A DNA stretch of 35,887 nt from UBA2336 sp046294915 (GCA_046294915.1 JBKBOE010000022.1:1-35887), one strand, 5' to 3'. Positions 16,675-24,542 are shown, counted from the first letter of the stretch. Numbers and translations are program-made. The notes: generated by a model from the sequence alone, not told the origin.

Positions 16675-17160
16675 TTAGCGGGCTAAACGGTTTGCCTGGC
16701 GGGCAGCTTTTCTTTCGGCCAGTTTCCTTTTGAAAGATAGATTTTTTTTCTTCACATCAATCAGGTACCGGTCGCGTAAAATTTTTCGCCCCAGCAGAAT
16801 AGGAAATTTAAGCGATCCACGGTCGCTTAGCGAAAATTCAGACGTTATGGTTTCATTAAAAATAACGATGGTTGTGGTTACCAGGAAACGCCTTTCTACT
16901 TCACCAAATGAGTTTTTTATATCGCGCTGATCGAAATTTCCGGAAACAAACTTCATCCCGGTAAATTCGGGGTGTTCTTCATCCAGCAACACAAATTCAA
17001 GCTGGCCGTTGACGACCTCAGCATGCGAACAATGCAAACTGCTGGTAAAGGCACCGGTATCTATTTTTGCGTGAATGTTATACAGCCCCAGATCGGGCAG
17101 GTCAACACGGTCGTAGCGGCCAAGGGTTTCCATGACTAAAAGGGGTAACCCAATATGCAC
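16675..17160 (-). CDS. rimB: RimB-type retropepsin-like protease (ATP-dependent zinc protease family)
   Basis: This is a 161-aa protein of the family called ATP-dependent zinc protease or RimB. It has a retropepsin-like fold with catalytic DTGA (Asp34) and the second signature FPILLGRKIL. RimB proteins act with RimK, removing glutamates from modified S6 in Pseudomonas. Homologues usually begin close to METLGRYDRVDLPDLGL, so the codon at 17133 (Met10) is an alternative start. The C-terminus is basic (KRKLAERKAARQANRLAR), which could bind RNA or the ribosome. It is the first gene of the rim operon, downstream of a terminator that isolates it from the DUF2911 gene. Confidence 0.8.
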   Translation of the reverse strand: MHIGLPLLVMETLGRYDRVDLPDLGLYNIHAKIDTGAFTSSLHCSHAEVVNGQLEFVLLDEEHPEFTGMKFVSGNFDQRDIKNSFGEVERRFLVTTTIVIFNETITSEFSLSDRGSLKFPILLGRKILRDRYLIDVKKKNLSFKRKLAERKAARQANRLAR

Positions 17161-17174
17161 AAAAATCTGAACTC

Positions 17175-17217
17175 AAAAAAAAATTAAGCCTTGCCTGCAC
17201 ACGCAAACAAGGCTTTA
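17175..17217 (-). terminator. Intrinsic terminator of the DUF2911 gene
   Basis: On the - strand, stem AAGCCTTG and CAAGGCTT (+ strand 17186-17193 and 17208-17215) has a 14-nt loop and is followed by a run of nine T (A-run at 17175-17183 on the + strand). It lies about 20 bp after the stop at 17237, between this gene and rimB. Confidence 0.85.
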
Positions 17218-17236
17218 AGCACTGCTTTTGCTTAGT

Positions 17237-17752
17237 TTACTTTTTAGCCACCTTAAAAGAAACGGAGGTTGTCTCCCATTTCATGGTTACCGCACTCTTA
17301 TCCACAGAAATCGTAAATAATTCGGTCATATCCGTTTTTTCCGGCTTCACCTTCACTTTCAGGGCATCCTGGTCTTTATTTTTATTGTAATCGTATGCCC
17401 CCCATTGCTTCAGTTTTTTGTTAAAAATGATCGTCCACTCATTTTCACCGGGAATGGTGAAGAGCGTGTACCTTCCGGCCGGCAGCGCCTGTCCCTCAAT
17501 CAGCACATCGCCATTAAATTCAATCTCCGTTGCTTCATTGGCACCGGTGCGCCACACTTCGCCATAGGGTACCAGCCCGCCCATAACCTTACGGCCCTTT
17601 GCGCCAGGCTGGCTGTAATCAACTTTAACTTTAACCCCATCGATGGTGCCTTCGGCAACTGCTGGCGGGCTTGGTCGCTTGGCTTTATCCTGTGTACAGG
17701 CAACAAATGTAAGCGCTGCAAGAAATGCGGTAAGTAAAATGGTTCTTTTCAT
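17237..17752 (-). CDS. DUF2911-family lipoprotein
   Basis: This is a 171-aa lipoprotein with signal peptide and lipobox (FVACTQ, Cys at about 19). The body is a typical DUF2911 domain: VDYSQPGAKGRKVMGGLVPYGEVWRTGANEATEIEF, then PAGRYTLFTIPGENEWTIIFNK, then WGAYDYNKNKD, and it fills the rest of the protein. DUF2911 proteins are common in Bacteroidota; their biochemical role is unknown. There is no surface-export signature after the cysteine. It has its own terminator downstream and ffh's terminator upstream, so it is monocistronic. Confidence 0.85.
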   Translation of the reverse strand: MKRTILLTAFLAALTFVACTQDKAKRPSPPAVAEGTIDGVKVKVDYSQPGAKGRKVMGGLVPYGEVWRTGANEATEIEFNGDVLIEGQALPAGRYTLFTIPGENEWTIIFNKKLKQWGAYDYNKNKDQDALKVKVKPEKTDMTELFTISVDKSAVTMKWETTSVSFKVAKK

Positions 17753-17780
17753 ATGAATTATTGTTTTTGGTTAATCATGT

Positions 17781-17807
17781 AAAATGCCCCTGAGGCAGGG
17801 GCATTTT
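17781..17807 (-). terminator. Strong terminator hairpin of ffh
   Basis: A perfect 12-bp inverted repeat, AAAATGCCCCTG (17781-17792) and CAGGGGCATTTT (17796-17807), has a 3-nt loop. It lies 77 bp after the ffh stop on the - strand and 28 bp upstream of the DUF2911 start. Its A/T ends make it usable in either direction. Confidence 0.85.
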
Positions 17808-17883
17808 GAATTTAATAAAAGACCTGTAAACTGACAGGTATAACGTGTTTTGTGCAGAATAGGTTTGCCTTTGCCTGCATTTT

Positions 17884-19218
17884 TTACCGGCCAAACGGAT
17901 TCAATGCAGATAATGCCTTTGAACCCCCACCCATTTTATTCATCGTCTTCATCATTTTACGCATATCACCAAACTGCTTGAGCAGTTGGTTTACCTGCTG
18001 TACCGAAGTGCCACTCCCTTTTGCAATGCGATTCTTACGGCTTCCATTGATCAGGTCGGGGTTTTCACGCTCCTCATGGGTCATCGACCGTATAATGGCT
18101 TCCACCGGCTTAAATGAGTTATCATCAACATCAACACCCTTCAGTGCTTTACCAACCCCGGGTATCATGCCCAGCAAATCCTTCATGTTGCCCATTTTCT
18201 TAATCTGCTCAAGCTGACTGAGAAAATCGTTAAAGTCGAACTGGTTTTTACGGAATTTTTTGTTGAGTCGTTTGGCTTCTTCTTCATCAAAAGTTTGCTG
18301 CGCCTTCTCCACCAGCGAAACCACATCGCCCATTCCCAGTATGCGGCTGGCCATACGGTCGGGATGGAACCGGTCGAGGGCATCCATTTTTTCACCGGTG
18401 CTGATAAACTTGATGGGCTTTTCGACCACCTTGCGAATGGAGAGAGCCGCACCGCCACGGGCATCGCCATCGAGTTTAGTGAGCACCACGCCATCGAAAT
18501 TCAGCCGCTCGTTAAATGCTTTGGCCGTATTCACCGCATCCTGGCCCGTCATGGAGTCCACAACAAACAAGGTTTCAGAAGGACTGAGCGCCTCTTTCAG
18601 TCGGGTGATTTCATCCATCATCGTCTCGTCCACCGCCAGGCGGCCGGCCGTATCTACAATTACTATGCGGTGGTTATTTTTCTTAGCGTGCTCAATGGCT
18701 GCCCTGGCTATTTTGACGGCATCTTTATTCTCGGGTTCGGCATAAACTTCAACGCCAACCTGTTCGCCTAAAACTTTCAATTGGTCTATGGCGGCCGGAC
18801 GATAGATGTCGCATGCTGTTAATAAAACCTGGCGGCCTTGTTTCTTCAGGTAGTTAGCGAGCTTACCCGAAAAAGTGGTTTTACCAGAACCTTGTAAACC
18901 CGCAATGAGGATAACGGCCGGATTGCCGGCAATAGTTATTTCTTCGCTTTTGCCACCCATCAGGGCAGTTAGCTCATCATTGGTAATCTTAATTAATAAC
19001 TGGCCGGGGGATATGGCGGTGAGCACATTCTGACCCAGGGCCTTTTGCTTAATTTCATCCGTAACCTCTTTAGCCACCTTGTAGTTTACGTCCGCATCGA
19101 TGAGGGCTTTGCGGATTTCTTTAATGGTAGAGGCTACGTTTATTTCGGTAATGCGCCCCTGACCCTTGAGGGTTTGAAAGGCCTTTTCGAGCTTCAGACT
19201 TAAACTATCGAACATCAC
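17884..19218 (-). CDS. ffh: Signal recognition particle protein Ffh (SRP54)
   Basis: Ffh is the GTPase of the signal recognition particle, which binds signal peptides of nascent membrane proteins and delivers ribosomes to FtsY. At 444 aa it has the full family length. The N domain is residues 1-90. The G domain starts at P-loop GLQGSGKTT (about 107-115), with DTAGR and TKLDGDARGGAALS. The Met-rich M domain ends with MRKMMKTMNKMGGGSKALSALNPFGR. The start has two consecutive Met codons (19218 or 19215). It is monocistronic, with a hairpin terminator at 17781-17807. Confidence 0.95.
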   Translation of the reverse strand: MMFDSLSLKLEKAFQTLKGQGRITEINVASTIKEIRKALIDADVNYKVAKEVTDEIKQKALGQNVLTAISPGQLLIKITNDELTALMGGKSEEITIAGNPAVILIAGLQGSGKTTFSGKLANYLKKQGRQVLLTACDIYRPAAIDQLKVLGEQVGVEVYAEPENKDAVKIARAAIEHAKKNNHRIVIVDTAGRLAVDETMMDEITRLKEALSPSETLFVVDSMTGQDAVNTAKAFNERLNFDGVVLTKLDGDARGGAALSIRKVVEKPIKFISTGEKMDALDRFHPDRMASRILGMGDVVSLVEKAQQTFDEEEAKRLNKKFRKNQFDFNDFLSQLEQIKKMGNMKDLLGMIPGVGKALKGVDVDDNSFKPVEAIIRSMTHEERENPDLINGSRKNRIAKGSGTSVQQVNQLLKQFGDMRKMMKTMNKMGGGSKALSALNPFGR

Positions 19219-19250
19219 GAATGAATTAGGAGTGCAAAGGTAATCCCTAT

Positions 19251-20447
19251 TTAGAAATGTCGAAATCCGATGAACGGGTAAACTTCTCCGGCTTTAAATT
19301 GTGATTTCTCAGGTGGCAACTCTATAAATCCGTCAACCTCTTTTAGGTTTACGAAATCACCGGAGCCTCCGCCCGGCACGGGTCGGGCAATCAGTCTGCC
19401 TTCATCCATAAACGTATTCACCTGAAGGAAGTAGGTAAGGTTGGGTGCAAACACTAAGTCATCAGAAAGTATAGCCGATGCCGGTTTTAACCGAACGTCC
19501 ATCTGTTCCAGCATCCACGGAAGAATGTACCGGTAAAAGCAAACAAAGGTTGATACCGGGTTTCCCGGCAATGCAAACACCACCTTGCCATCTGTGCGAC
19601 TTCCAAACCAGAACGGCTTTCCCGGCCGCTGGCTTATCTGGTGAAATCTCTTTTCTACACCCAAAGCTTCCAGCGCATCAGGAATAAAGTCGAATTTTCC
19701 TTTTGAAACACCTCCTGATAATATCAATACACTATATTGCATTAATAAATCACCCAGAACCCTTTCCACTTCGTCCCTTCTGTCAGCCAGGTGAAATATA
19801 TCCGTTAGCCACCCCACCTGCTTCATGGCCGACTGAAGAGCATGAACATTGGATCGTCTCACTTGATGACTTTCTGGTGTTGCATTCAAGTCAACAAGTT
19901 CATCACCTGATGAAATAAGTGCCGTTTTCGGAAATGATTTTACGCGTACGCTTTCTTTACCTACCGATGCCAGCAAAGCAATTTCTGCAGGCGAAATCAA
20001 CTGACCAGGCTGTAAAAGCACCACGCCTCTTTTGGCATCCTGGGCCTGCGAATGGATGTTCATGCCTTCCCGGAGGTTTGTAATTTTTACAAAGGCACGG
20101 TTACCATTTTTCTCCAGGTCTTCATAGCGGATAACCGCATCGGTTCCTTCGGGCAACATGGCTCCCGTCATTACCTCAATGCACTTCCGGTAATCCTGAA
20201 GTTTTATTCCCGGTTGCCCGGCAGCATGTACCGACTCAATTTCATAATCCCGCTGACCATCATTAAATGATTTTGAACATATAGCTATGCCGTCCATCGC
20301 CACGCGGTCAAACGGAGGAAAGTCGCGATCGGCTACTATGATTTCGCCCAGCACCCGCCTGACTGAATCAGTCAGGTGAACTACTTCAATGCCGGGAGAA
20401 CAGCTAACGGATTGAATGATCTGAAAAGCTTCTTGTACGCTTACCAT
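19251..20447 (-). CDS. moeA: Molybdopterin molybdenumtransferase MoeA
   Basis: MoeA inserts molybdate into adenylylated molybdopterin to finish Moco. This 398-aa protein has the standard domains: an N-terminal region with FDRVAMDGIAI, the core with LISSGDELVD and the signature SGGVSKGKFDFIPDAL, then FALPGNPVSTFVCFYRY, and a C-terminal beta barrel (VNLKEVDGFIELPPEKSQFKAGEVYPFI). It is divergent from moaC across only 32 bp. Its stop is 32 bp from the ffh start, so read-through into ffh is possible, since no terminator is visible between them. Confidence 0.93.
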   Translation of the reverse strand: MVSVQEAFQIIQSVSCSPGIEVVHLTDSVRRVLGEIIVADRDFPPFDRVAMDGIAICSKSFNDGQRDYEIESVHAAGQPGIKLQDYRKCIEVMTGAMLPEGTDAVIRYEDLEKNGNRAFVKITNLREGMNIHSQAQDAKRGVVLLQPGQLISPAEIALLASVGKESVRVKSFPKTALISSGDELVDLNATPESHQVRRSNVHALQSAMKQVGWLTDIFHLADRRDEVERVLGDLLMQYSVLILSGGVSKGKFDFIPDALEALGVEKRFHQISQRPGKPFWFGSRTDGKVVFALPGNPVSTFVCFYRYILPWMLEQMDVRLKPASAILSDDLVFAPNLTYFLQVNTFMDEGRLIARPVPGGGSGDFVNLKEVDGFIELPPEKSQFKAGEVYPFIGFRHF

Positions 20448-20457
20448 GAATAAATTA

Positions 20458-20472
20458 TTAACTTTGAGTTAA
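20458..20472. promoter_or_regulatory. Palindromic divergent promoter region of moeA and moaC
   Basis: The whole gap between the moeA and moaC starts is 32 bp. It contains arms TTAACT and AGTTAA around TTG, and the box TAACTTTG (20459-20466) fits the phylum's TAnnTTTG -7 element for moaC. The transcription start would fall a few bases before the ATG at 20480. Both -33 regions must lie inside the opposing coding sequences; TTG at 20433-20435 is a candidate. Confidence 0.45.
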
Positions 20473-20479
20473 CGGGTGC

Positions 20480-20962
20480 ATGAAAGTAAAAAAATTAACC
20501 CACACAGATAAGTCGGGCAACCCACAGATGGTGGATGTTTCAGGAAAAGCTGTCACCAAACGTACCGCTCGTGCCCGGGCTGTTATAGAAGTTGGTTCAG
20601 CTATTTTAAAACTGATAAAGCACCAGGAACTGGTAACCAAAAAAGGTCCGGTTTTTCAAACCGCCATCCTGGCCGGCACCCTGGGCGCAAAAAAAACAGC
20701 CGACCTCATTCCGCTGGCACACCCGCTCGGGCTCGAAGACTGCACCATACGCATAAGCACCACCAGAAATACCATCGTTATAGACAGCACCGTTTCGGTT
20801 ACGGGTAAAACCGGTGTTGAAATGGAGGCATTAACAGCAGTAACTGTTGCCGCATTAACGGTTTACGATATGTGCAAAGCGTTGTCGCACAACCTAGTTA
20901 TCAAAGAAATAAAACTGATGGAGAAGACCGGAGGCAAAAAAGATTTTAAGCGAAAATCATGA
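20480..20962 (+). CDS. moaC: Cyclic pyranopterin monophosphate synthase MoaC
   Basis: MoaC converts the MoaA product (3',8-cyclo-GTP) into cyclic pyranopterin monophosphate. It is 160 aa, the usual size. Family blocks are VDVSGKAVTKRTARARA, AGTLGAKKTADLIPLAHPLGLEDC (with the conserved His), GKTGVEMEALTAVTVAALTVYDMCKA and KLMEKTGGK near the end. It is the first gene of the block moaC - K+ channel - mobA, and the following gene overlaps it by 4 bp (ATGA). Confidence 0.95.
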   Translation: MKVKKLTHTDKSGNPQMVDVSGKAVTKRTARARAVIEVGSAILKLIKHQELVTKKGPVFQTAILAGTLGAKKTADLIPLAHPLGLEDCTIRISTTRNTIVIDSTVSVTGKTGVEMEALTAVTVAALTVYDMCKALSHNLVIKEIKLMEKTGGKKDFKRKS

Positions 20963-21756
20963 AAACATTTCGTAAACGACTTTATCTCACCCTTGATCCC
21001 AATCAGAAAGGCGGGATTCCCGAACGGATTTTCGAATACCTGCTTATCACCATCATTCTATTAAACATTGTTGCGGTAATTGCTGCATCGGTTCCTTCGC
21101 TGGAGGAAAAATACAGCGAAGCATTCACCAACTTCGAATTTTTTTCGGTTGTATTTTTTACGGTTGAATACATCGTCAGGTTGTATGCCATTGTGGAGAA
21201 TCCGAAATTTTCAGATCCGGTGTATGGCCGGCTGCGATACGCAGGCACAGCAATGGCTGTAGTTGACTTGCTGGCCTTTCTTCCATTTTATTTAACCTTC
21301 CTTCCTATCGACCTGCGTTTTCTTAGAATTTTCAGACTCATGGCTCTGTTTCGCATGTTCAAGATTACCCGCTACATGCATGCCATGAACATTTTTAAAC
21401 GTGTTATAGCCGAAAGAAAAGAGCAACTCGTATTGAGTTTCATTTTTATCATTTTTATTCTGGTTATCATTTCCTTCTTTATGTTCCTTGCAGAACGCGA
21501 AGCCCAACCCGATAAGTTTGGCTCCATACCCGAAGCCATGTGGTGGGGCATGGCAACCCTTACCACCGTAGGCTATGGTGATGTGGTACCGATAACCCCG
21601 CTGGGTAAAGTGCTGGGCGGCCTATTCGCCCTTGCCGGAGTGGCCTTTCTGGCATTACCGGCTGGTATTCTATCTTCCGGTTTTTTTGAACTGCTGCACA
21701 ATCCGCGGGCAAAAAAGCATACCTGCCCGCATTGCGGAAAGGATTTCCATGAATAG
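20959..21756 (+). CDS. Voltage-gated potassium channel with C-terminal CPHC motif
   Basis: This is a 265-aa six-helix ion channel (Ion_trans family) in the cytoplasmic membrane. Helices S1-S3 occupy about residues 20-125. S4 carries regularly spaced arginines (LRFLRIFRLMALFRMFK), so voltage sensing is likely. The pore has the potassium filter TVGYGD at residues 203-208, followed by S6 (GGLFALAGVAFLALPAGILSSGF). The short cytoplasmic tail ends HTCPHCGKDFHE, whose His and Cys could bind zinc in the tetramer. It overlaps moaC by 4 bp and mobA by 8 bp, so translation is coupled to Moco genes. No biochemical link to Moco synthesis is known to me. Confidence 0.88.
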   Translation: MKTFRKRLYLTLDPNQKGGIPERIFEYLLITIILLNIVAVIAASVPSLEEKYSEAFTNFEFFSVVFFTVEYIVRLYAIVENPKFSDPVYGRLRYAGTAMAVVDLLAFLPFYLTFLPIDLRFLRIFRLMALFRMFKITRYMHAMNIFKRVIAERKEQLVLSFIFIIFILVIISFFMFLAEREAQPDKFGSIPEAMWWGMATLTTVGYGDVVPITPLGKVLGGLFALAGVAFLALPAGILSSGFFELLHNPRAKKHTCPHCGKDFHE

Positions 21757-22339
21757 CGATAAGATAAACGGATTGATTCTGGCAGGCGGAAGGAGCTCGC
21801 GCATGGGCTTTAACAAAGCTGCCCTTCAGTTTCATGGCAAGCCCCAGCCCGAATACCTTGCTGAAATCATGATGCCCCATTGTAACGAAGTGTTTATTTC
21901 CTGCCGCGAAGTAATAAGTGAATCCACCTTACCTATTCTAACTGATTATTTTAAATTTGAAGGACCACTCAACGGTATCTTAACCGCTTTTCGCCACCAA
22001 TCCTGCGCCTGGCTTACCGTGCCGGTGGATATGCCTAATATTGATGCCGACTTGATAAAATTTTTGATCGCAAAAAGAAACCGGGAAAAAATGGCAACCT
22101 GCTTTAGCGATTCCAGCGGCTCAAAGCCCGAACCCCTTTTTACCCTTTGGGAACCTGGCACCTCAGAAAAACTCTTTGGTTACTACGCTGAAGGCGGAAG
22201 AAGTCCGCGCGAATTCCTGATGCGCAGCCCGGTTCAATACCTTACTGCACCAAAACCCGATTACCTTCTTAATATCAATACTCCCGAAGATCTGGCAGAA
22301 TTCAAAAAAACCTTACAGCAGCATAAAAGCCATCGGTAG
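21749..22339 (+). CDS. mobA: Molybdenum cofactor guanylyltransferase MobA
   Basis: MobA transfers GMP to Moco to form the guanine dinucleotide cofactor used by DMSO-reductase-family enzymes. The 196-aa protein begins MNSDKINGLILAGGRSSRMGFNKAAL, which contains the nucleotidyltransferase signature LAGGxSxRMGxxK. FEGPLNGILTAF and VPVDMPNIDADL (metal-binding Asp) follow, and NINTPEDL is near the end. The frame is open further upstream to 21632, but that stretch overlaps the channel pore region and lacks homology, so ATG 21749 is chosen. It overlaps the channel stop by 8 bp. Confidence 0.9.
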   Translation: MNSDKINGLILAGGRSSRMGFNKAALQFHGKPQPEYLAEIMMPHCNEVFISCREVISESTLPILTDYFKFEGPLNGILTAFRHQSCAWLTVPVDMPNIDADLIKFLIAKRNREKMATCFSDSSGSKPEPLFTLWEPGTSEKLFGYYAEGGRSPREFLMRSPVQYLTAPKPDYLLNINTPEDLAEFKKTLQQHKSHR

Positions 22340-22584
22340 CTCATCCTAACGCCATCATAAAATAGTTGGTGAATGATCAGTTGGTTAATAAACTCATTGT
22401 AAGTGCTTAACGGTTAATGAGCTATAAGCTTCCGGAAACTGTATTAAAAATTTTTACATGCTATCTGCTTAACAATCAGAAGTCAAACGGGTTTTGCATC
22501 GGCAGGCATGCTCAAATTCTTACACGGCAGCAAAAAGCGCTTCGCTAATTGGTAACTTAGCGCTGTCTAAACAAATAGTTGGTT
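22340..22584. other. Intergenic stretch after mobA
   Basis: There is no gene in this 245-bp stretch. It contains two direct copies of AAATAGTTGGT (22360-22370 and 22573-22583), the second ending immediately upstream of the 41-codon frame, and a weak hairpin CGCTAA/TTAGCG near 22542-22561. No riboswitch-like or terminator structure is convincing. Confidence 0.4.
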
Positions 22585-22710
22585 ATGAAAACTCTTTCGA
22601 AGCCTTACATTAACCCCATCAGTCGTGACCTGGTGGTATTAGCTATTGCCAGTTTTGCGATATCCGTTACCCTGGTAACAACTGTGATTATCCTGATTAA
22701 TCAGTTGTAG
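22585..22710 (+). CDS. 41-aa single-span membrane protein
   Basis: The short frame begins MKTLSKPYINPISRDLVVLA and ends with ILINQL. A polar N-terminus of about 14 residues with three positive charges is followed by one hydrophobic helix (about residues 15-38). This is the pattern of a small inner-membrane protein with the N-terminus in the cytoplasm. It lies in the gap between mobA and moaE and its stop overlaps the convergent moaE stop region by 10 bp. No family is recognised. Coding status is supported only by the start, length and clean amphipathic-to-hydrophobic pattern. Confidence 0.5.
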   Translation: MKTLSKPYINPISRDLVVLAIASFAISVTLVTTVIILINQL

Positions 22711-23132
22711 GATTTTTGCATGTTTGGCTGGGCGGAGATCCACTCTTCGCCATCTTCGAAGATTTCCTTCTTCCAGATGGGTACTTTTTCCTTAAGCGTA
22801 TCAATGATATACTGACACGCCTCGAATGAATCTTTGCGGTGCGGGGCCGAAACCGCAATCACTACCGAAGGCTCACCGGGCTTCAGGGTACCTACCCGGT
22901 GGCTTACAGCCGCTCCCAGCAAAGGCCAGCGGTGTGAGGCTTCGTCTATAATTTTTCGGATTTCGGCTACAGCCATTGACTCGTAGCATTCATACTCCAG
23001 CCACACCACATTTTTACCGTGGGCGGTGTTGCGAACTGTTCCGATGAAGACATTCACTGCCCCGGCTCCCAGGCTCGAGGTGGCATCAATTACCTTCTGA
23101 ATGTCAATGGGCTTCTCTGTGATTTTAATCAT
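22701..23132 (-). CDS. moaE: Molybdopterin synthase catalytic subunit MoaE
   Basis: MoaE, with MoaD, converts cyclic pyranopterin monophosphate into molybdopterin. It is 143 aa. Typical blocks are GAVNVFIGTVRNTAHGKNVVWLEYECYESMA, then AAVSHRVGTLKPGEPSVVIAVSAPHRKDSFEACQYIIDTLKEKVPIWKKEIFEDGEEWI, including the active-site lysines of the KEKVPIWKKE segment. It lies 100 bp after moaD on the same strand; that gap holds no gene or terminator. Confidence 0.94.
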   Translation of the reverse strand: MIKITEKPIDIQKVIDATSSLGAGAVNVFIGTVRNTAHGKNVVWLEYECYESMAVAEIRKIIDEASHRWPLLGAAVSHRVGTLKPGEPSVVIAVSAPHRKDSFEACQYIIDTLKEKVPIWKKEIFEDGEEWISAQPNMQKSYN

Positions 23133-23232
23133 TATCTACAGGTTGGATGGATAGGTCATACGGGGAAAGGAAGGATGCCTGAAAGTAAAAAATCAGAATC
23201 AAAATTCCATAACAAATCCCCAGGCTTTTTTT

Positions 23233-23475
23233 TCAACCACCGCTTACCGGGGGTATTAAAGCAACCTCATCACCTTCGCAGAGGGGCTGGTTGGCTTCGG
23301 CATATTCGCTGTTTAAGGCTACAAAAAGGGAATTCAGGTTTCCAAGCCGGGGGTATAACTCCAGCAACCGGGCCTTCAGGGCGCCCACAGTTTGGCCTTC
23401 AGGAAATTCCATAACCAGCTCGCGGGTACCGATGATATCGCGCGAAATACCAAATGCCTTAACGGTGCACTTCAT
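23233..23475 (-). CDS. moaD: Molybdopterin synthase sulfur-carrier subunit MoaD
   Basis: MoaD is a ubiquitin-fold protein whose C-terminal Gly-Gly is thiocarboxylated to donate sulfur to the molybdopterin precursor. At 80 aa it has the family length. It ends in the required VSGG, preceded by EGDEVALIPP. It is divergent from moaA across about 54 bp and precedes moaE. The activating enzyme MoeB is not in the window. Confidence 0.93.
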   Translation of the reverse strand: MKCTVKAFGISRDIIGTRELVMEFPEGQTVGALKARLLELYPRLGNLNSLFVALNSEYAEANQPLCEGDEVALIPPVSGG

Positions 23476-23490
23476 GTATTACAGAAAACC

Positions 23491-23500
23491 CTAAATTTAG
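23491..23500. promoter_or_regulatory. Palindrome CTAAATTTAG between moaD and moaA
   Basis: This perfect 10-bp palindrome lies in the 54-bp gap between the divergent moaD and moaA starts. Read in either direction it contains TAAATTTA, one base from the phylum's TAnnTTTG -7 box, so it may serve both genes or bind a regulator. Confidence 0.35.
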
Positions 23501-23529
23501 AAAATCAGTTTAATGTTTACCTTGGTGGT

Positions 23530-24534
23530 ATGTTGAATTTACCGGCTCTATACGACAACCATGGCAGGCCGCTTAATTACCTGCGGCTTTCGGTTACCGA
23601 CCGGTGCAACCTTCGTTGCTTTTACTGCATGCCCGAAGAAGGCATAAAATACCTGCCTAAGAAGGAACTGCTGAGTTTTGAAGAAATTGAGCGCCTGGTA
23701 ACACTTTTGGCCGCTATGGGCATTAGCAAAGTGCGCATAACCGGAGGAGAACCCTTTGTACGAACCGATTTGATGAAGCTCATCCGCAAAATCAGGGTAA
23801 TACCCGGAATCAGCAATTTGCACCTTACCACCAACGGTGTGCTTACCGCTCCTTATATAAAGGAGCTAAAGCAACTGGGCATTGCCTCGGTAAATCTGAG
23901 CCTTGATACTTTAAACAAAGAACGTTTCAGGAAAATTACCTTTCGGGATGAGTTTACTGCCGTAATGAATACTTTTCTTCTCCTTCAGGAATATCAGATT
24001 CCCATTAAGCTAAATGCGGTGGTTATGGAAGGAAAGAACATTGATGACATCTACCCGATGGTGGAGTTAACCAAACACCAGGATATTTCCGTTCGTTTCA
24101 TTGAAGAGATGCCCTTTAATGGCGGAGGTGCCCACTACCCCGTGCTTCACTGGTCACACAAAAAAATTCTTGATTACCTTAAAGAAGGATTTCCGGCTCT
24201 TCAAAAAATTAACGACCCCGAAAATTCTACCAGTATAAATTATAAAGTACCCGGCTACCGGGGCAATATAGGCATCATTGCGGCCTTTAGCCGTACATTT
24301 TGCGGCACCTGTAATCGTATACGGGTTACTGCCCAGGGAATTTTAAAAACCTGCCTGTACGATAACGGTGTATTGAACATTCGCGACCTGATGCGCGCAG
24401 GAAACACCGATGTTGAAATACAACAAAAACTCTTACAGGCTTTTGCCCATCGGCATAAAAATGGGTTTGAAGCCGAGCAACACCGTACGGGAAATATTCC
24501 GGTGCATGAATCGATGGCAACAATAGGAGGATAA
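23530..24534 (+). CDS. moaA: GTP 3',8-cyclase MoaA
   Basis: MoaA is the radical-SAM enzyme that starts Moco synthesis by cyclising GTP. From ATG 23530 the protein is 334 aa and begins MLNLPALYDNHGRPLNYLRL. The radical-SAM cluster cysteines are Cys26, Cys30 and Cys33 (CNLRCFYC). The second cluster that binds GTP is at FCGTCNRIRV...LKTCLY. The conserved C-terminal Gly-Gly (TIGG) is present. A longer frame from 23392 would overlap moaD entirely and is not used. It is followed closely by a periplasmic Moco-fold protein. Confidence 0.94.
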   Translation: MLNLPALYDNHGRPLNYLRLSVTDRCNLRCFYCMPEEGIKYLPKKELLSFEEIERLVTLLAAMGISKVRITGGEPFVRTDLMKLIRKIRVIPGISNLHLTTNGVLTAPYIKELKQLGIASVNLSLDTLNKERFRKITFRDEFTAVMNTFLLLQEYQIPIKLNAVVMEGKNIDDIYPMVELTKHQDISVRFIEEMPFNGGGAHYPVLHWSHKKILDYLKEGFPALQKINDPENSTSINYKVPGYRGNIGIIAAFSRTFCGTCNRIRVTAQGILKTCLYDNGVLNIRDLMRAGNTDVEIQQKLLQAFAHRHKNGFEAEQHRTGNIPVHESMATIGG

Positions 24535-24542
24535 AATTGCTT

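Noticed and set aside
18260..18771. Two open frames of about 160 codons antisense to ffh
   Set aside because: They are composition shadows of the ffh G domain; no signal, motif or start context supports them.
21632..21748. Upstream extension of mobA
   Set aside because: It lies inside the K+ channel pore/S6 coding region in another frame; the nucleotidyltransferase motif begins just after ATG 21749.
20959..21756. Frameshift or gene fusion of the channel with mobA
   Set aside because: Both proteins are complete in their own frames; the 8-bp overlap is ordinary translational coupling.
22340..22584. Molybdenum-cofactor riboswitch after mobA
   Set aside because: No conserved multi-stem structure could be drawn, and the downstream frame is only 41 codons.
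23392..23529. Upstream extension of moaA
   Set aside because: It runs antisense to the start of moaD; MoaA homology begins at 23530.
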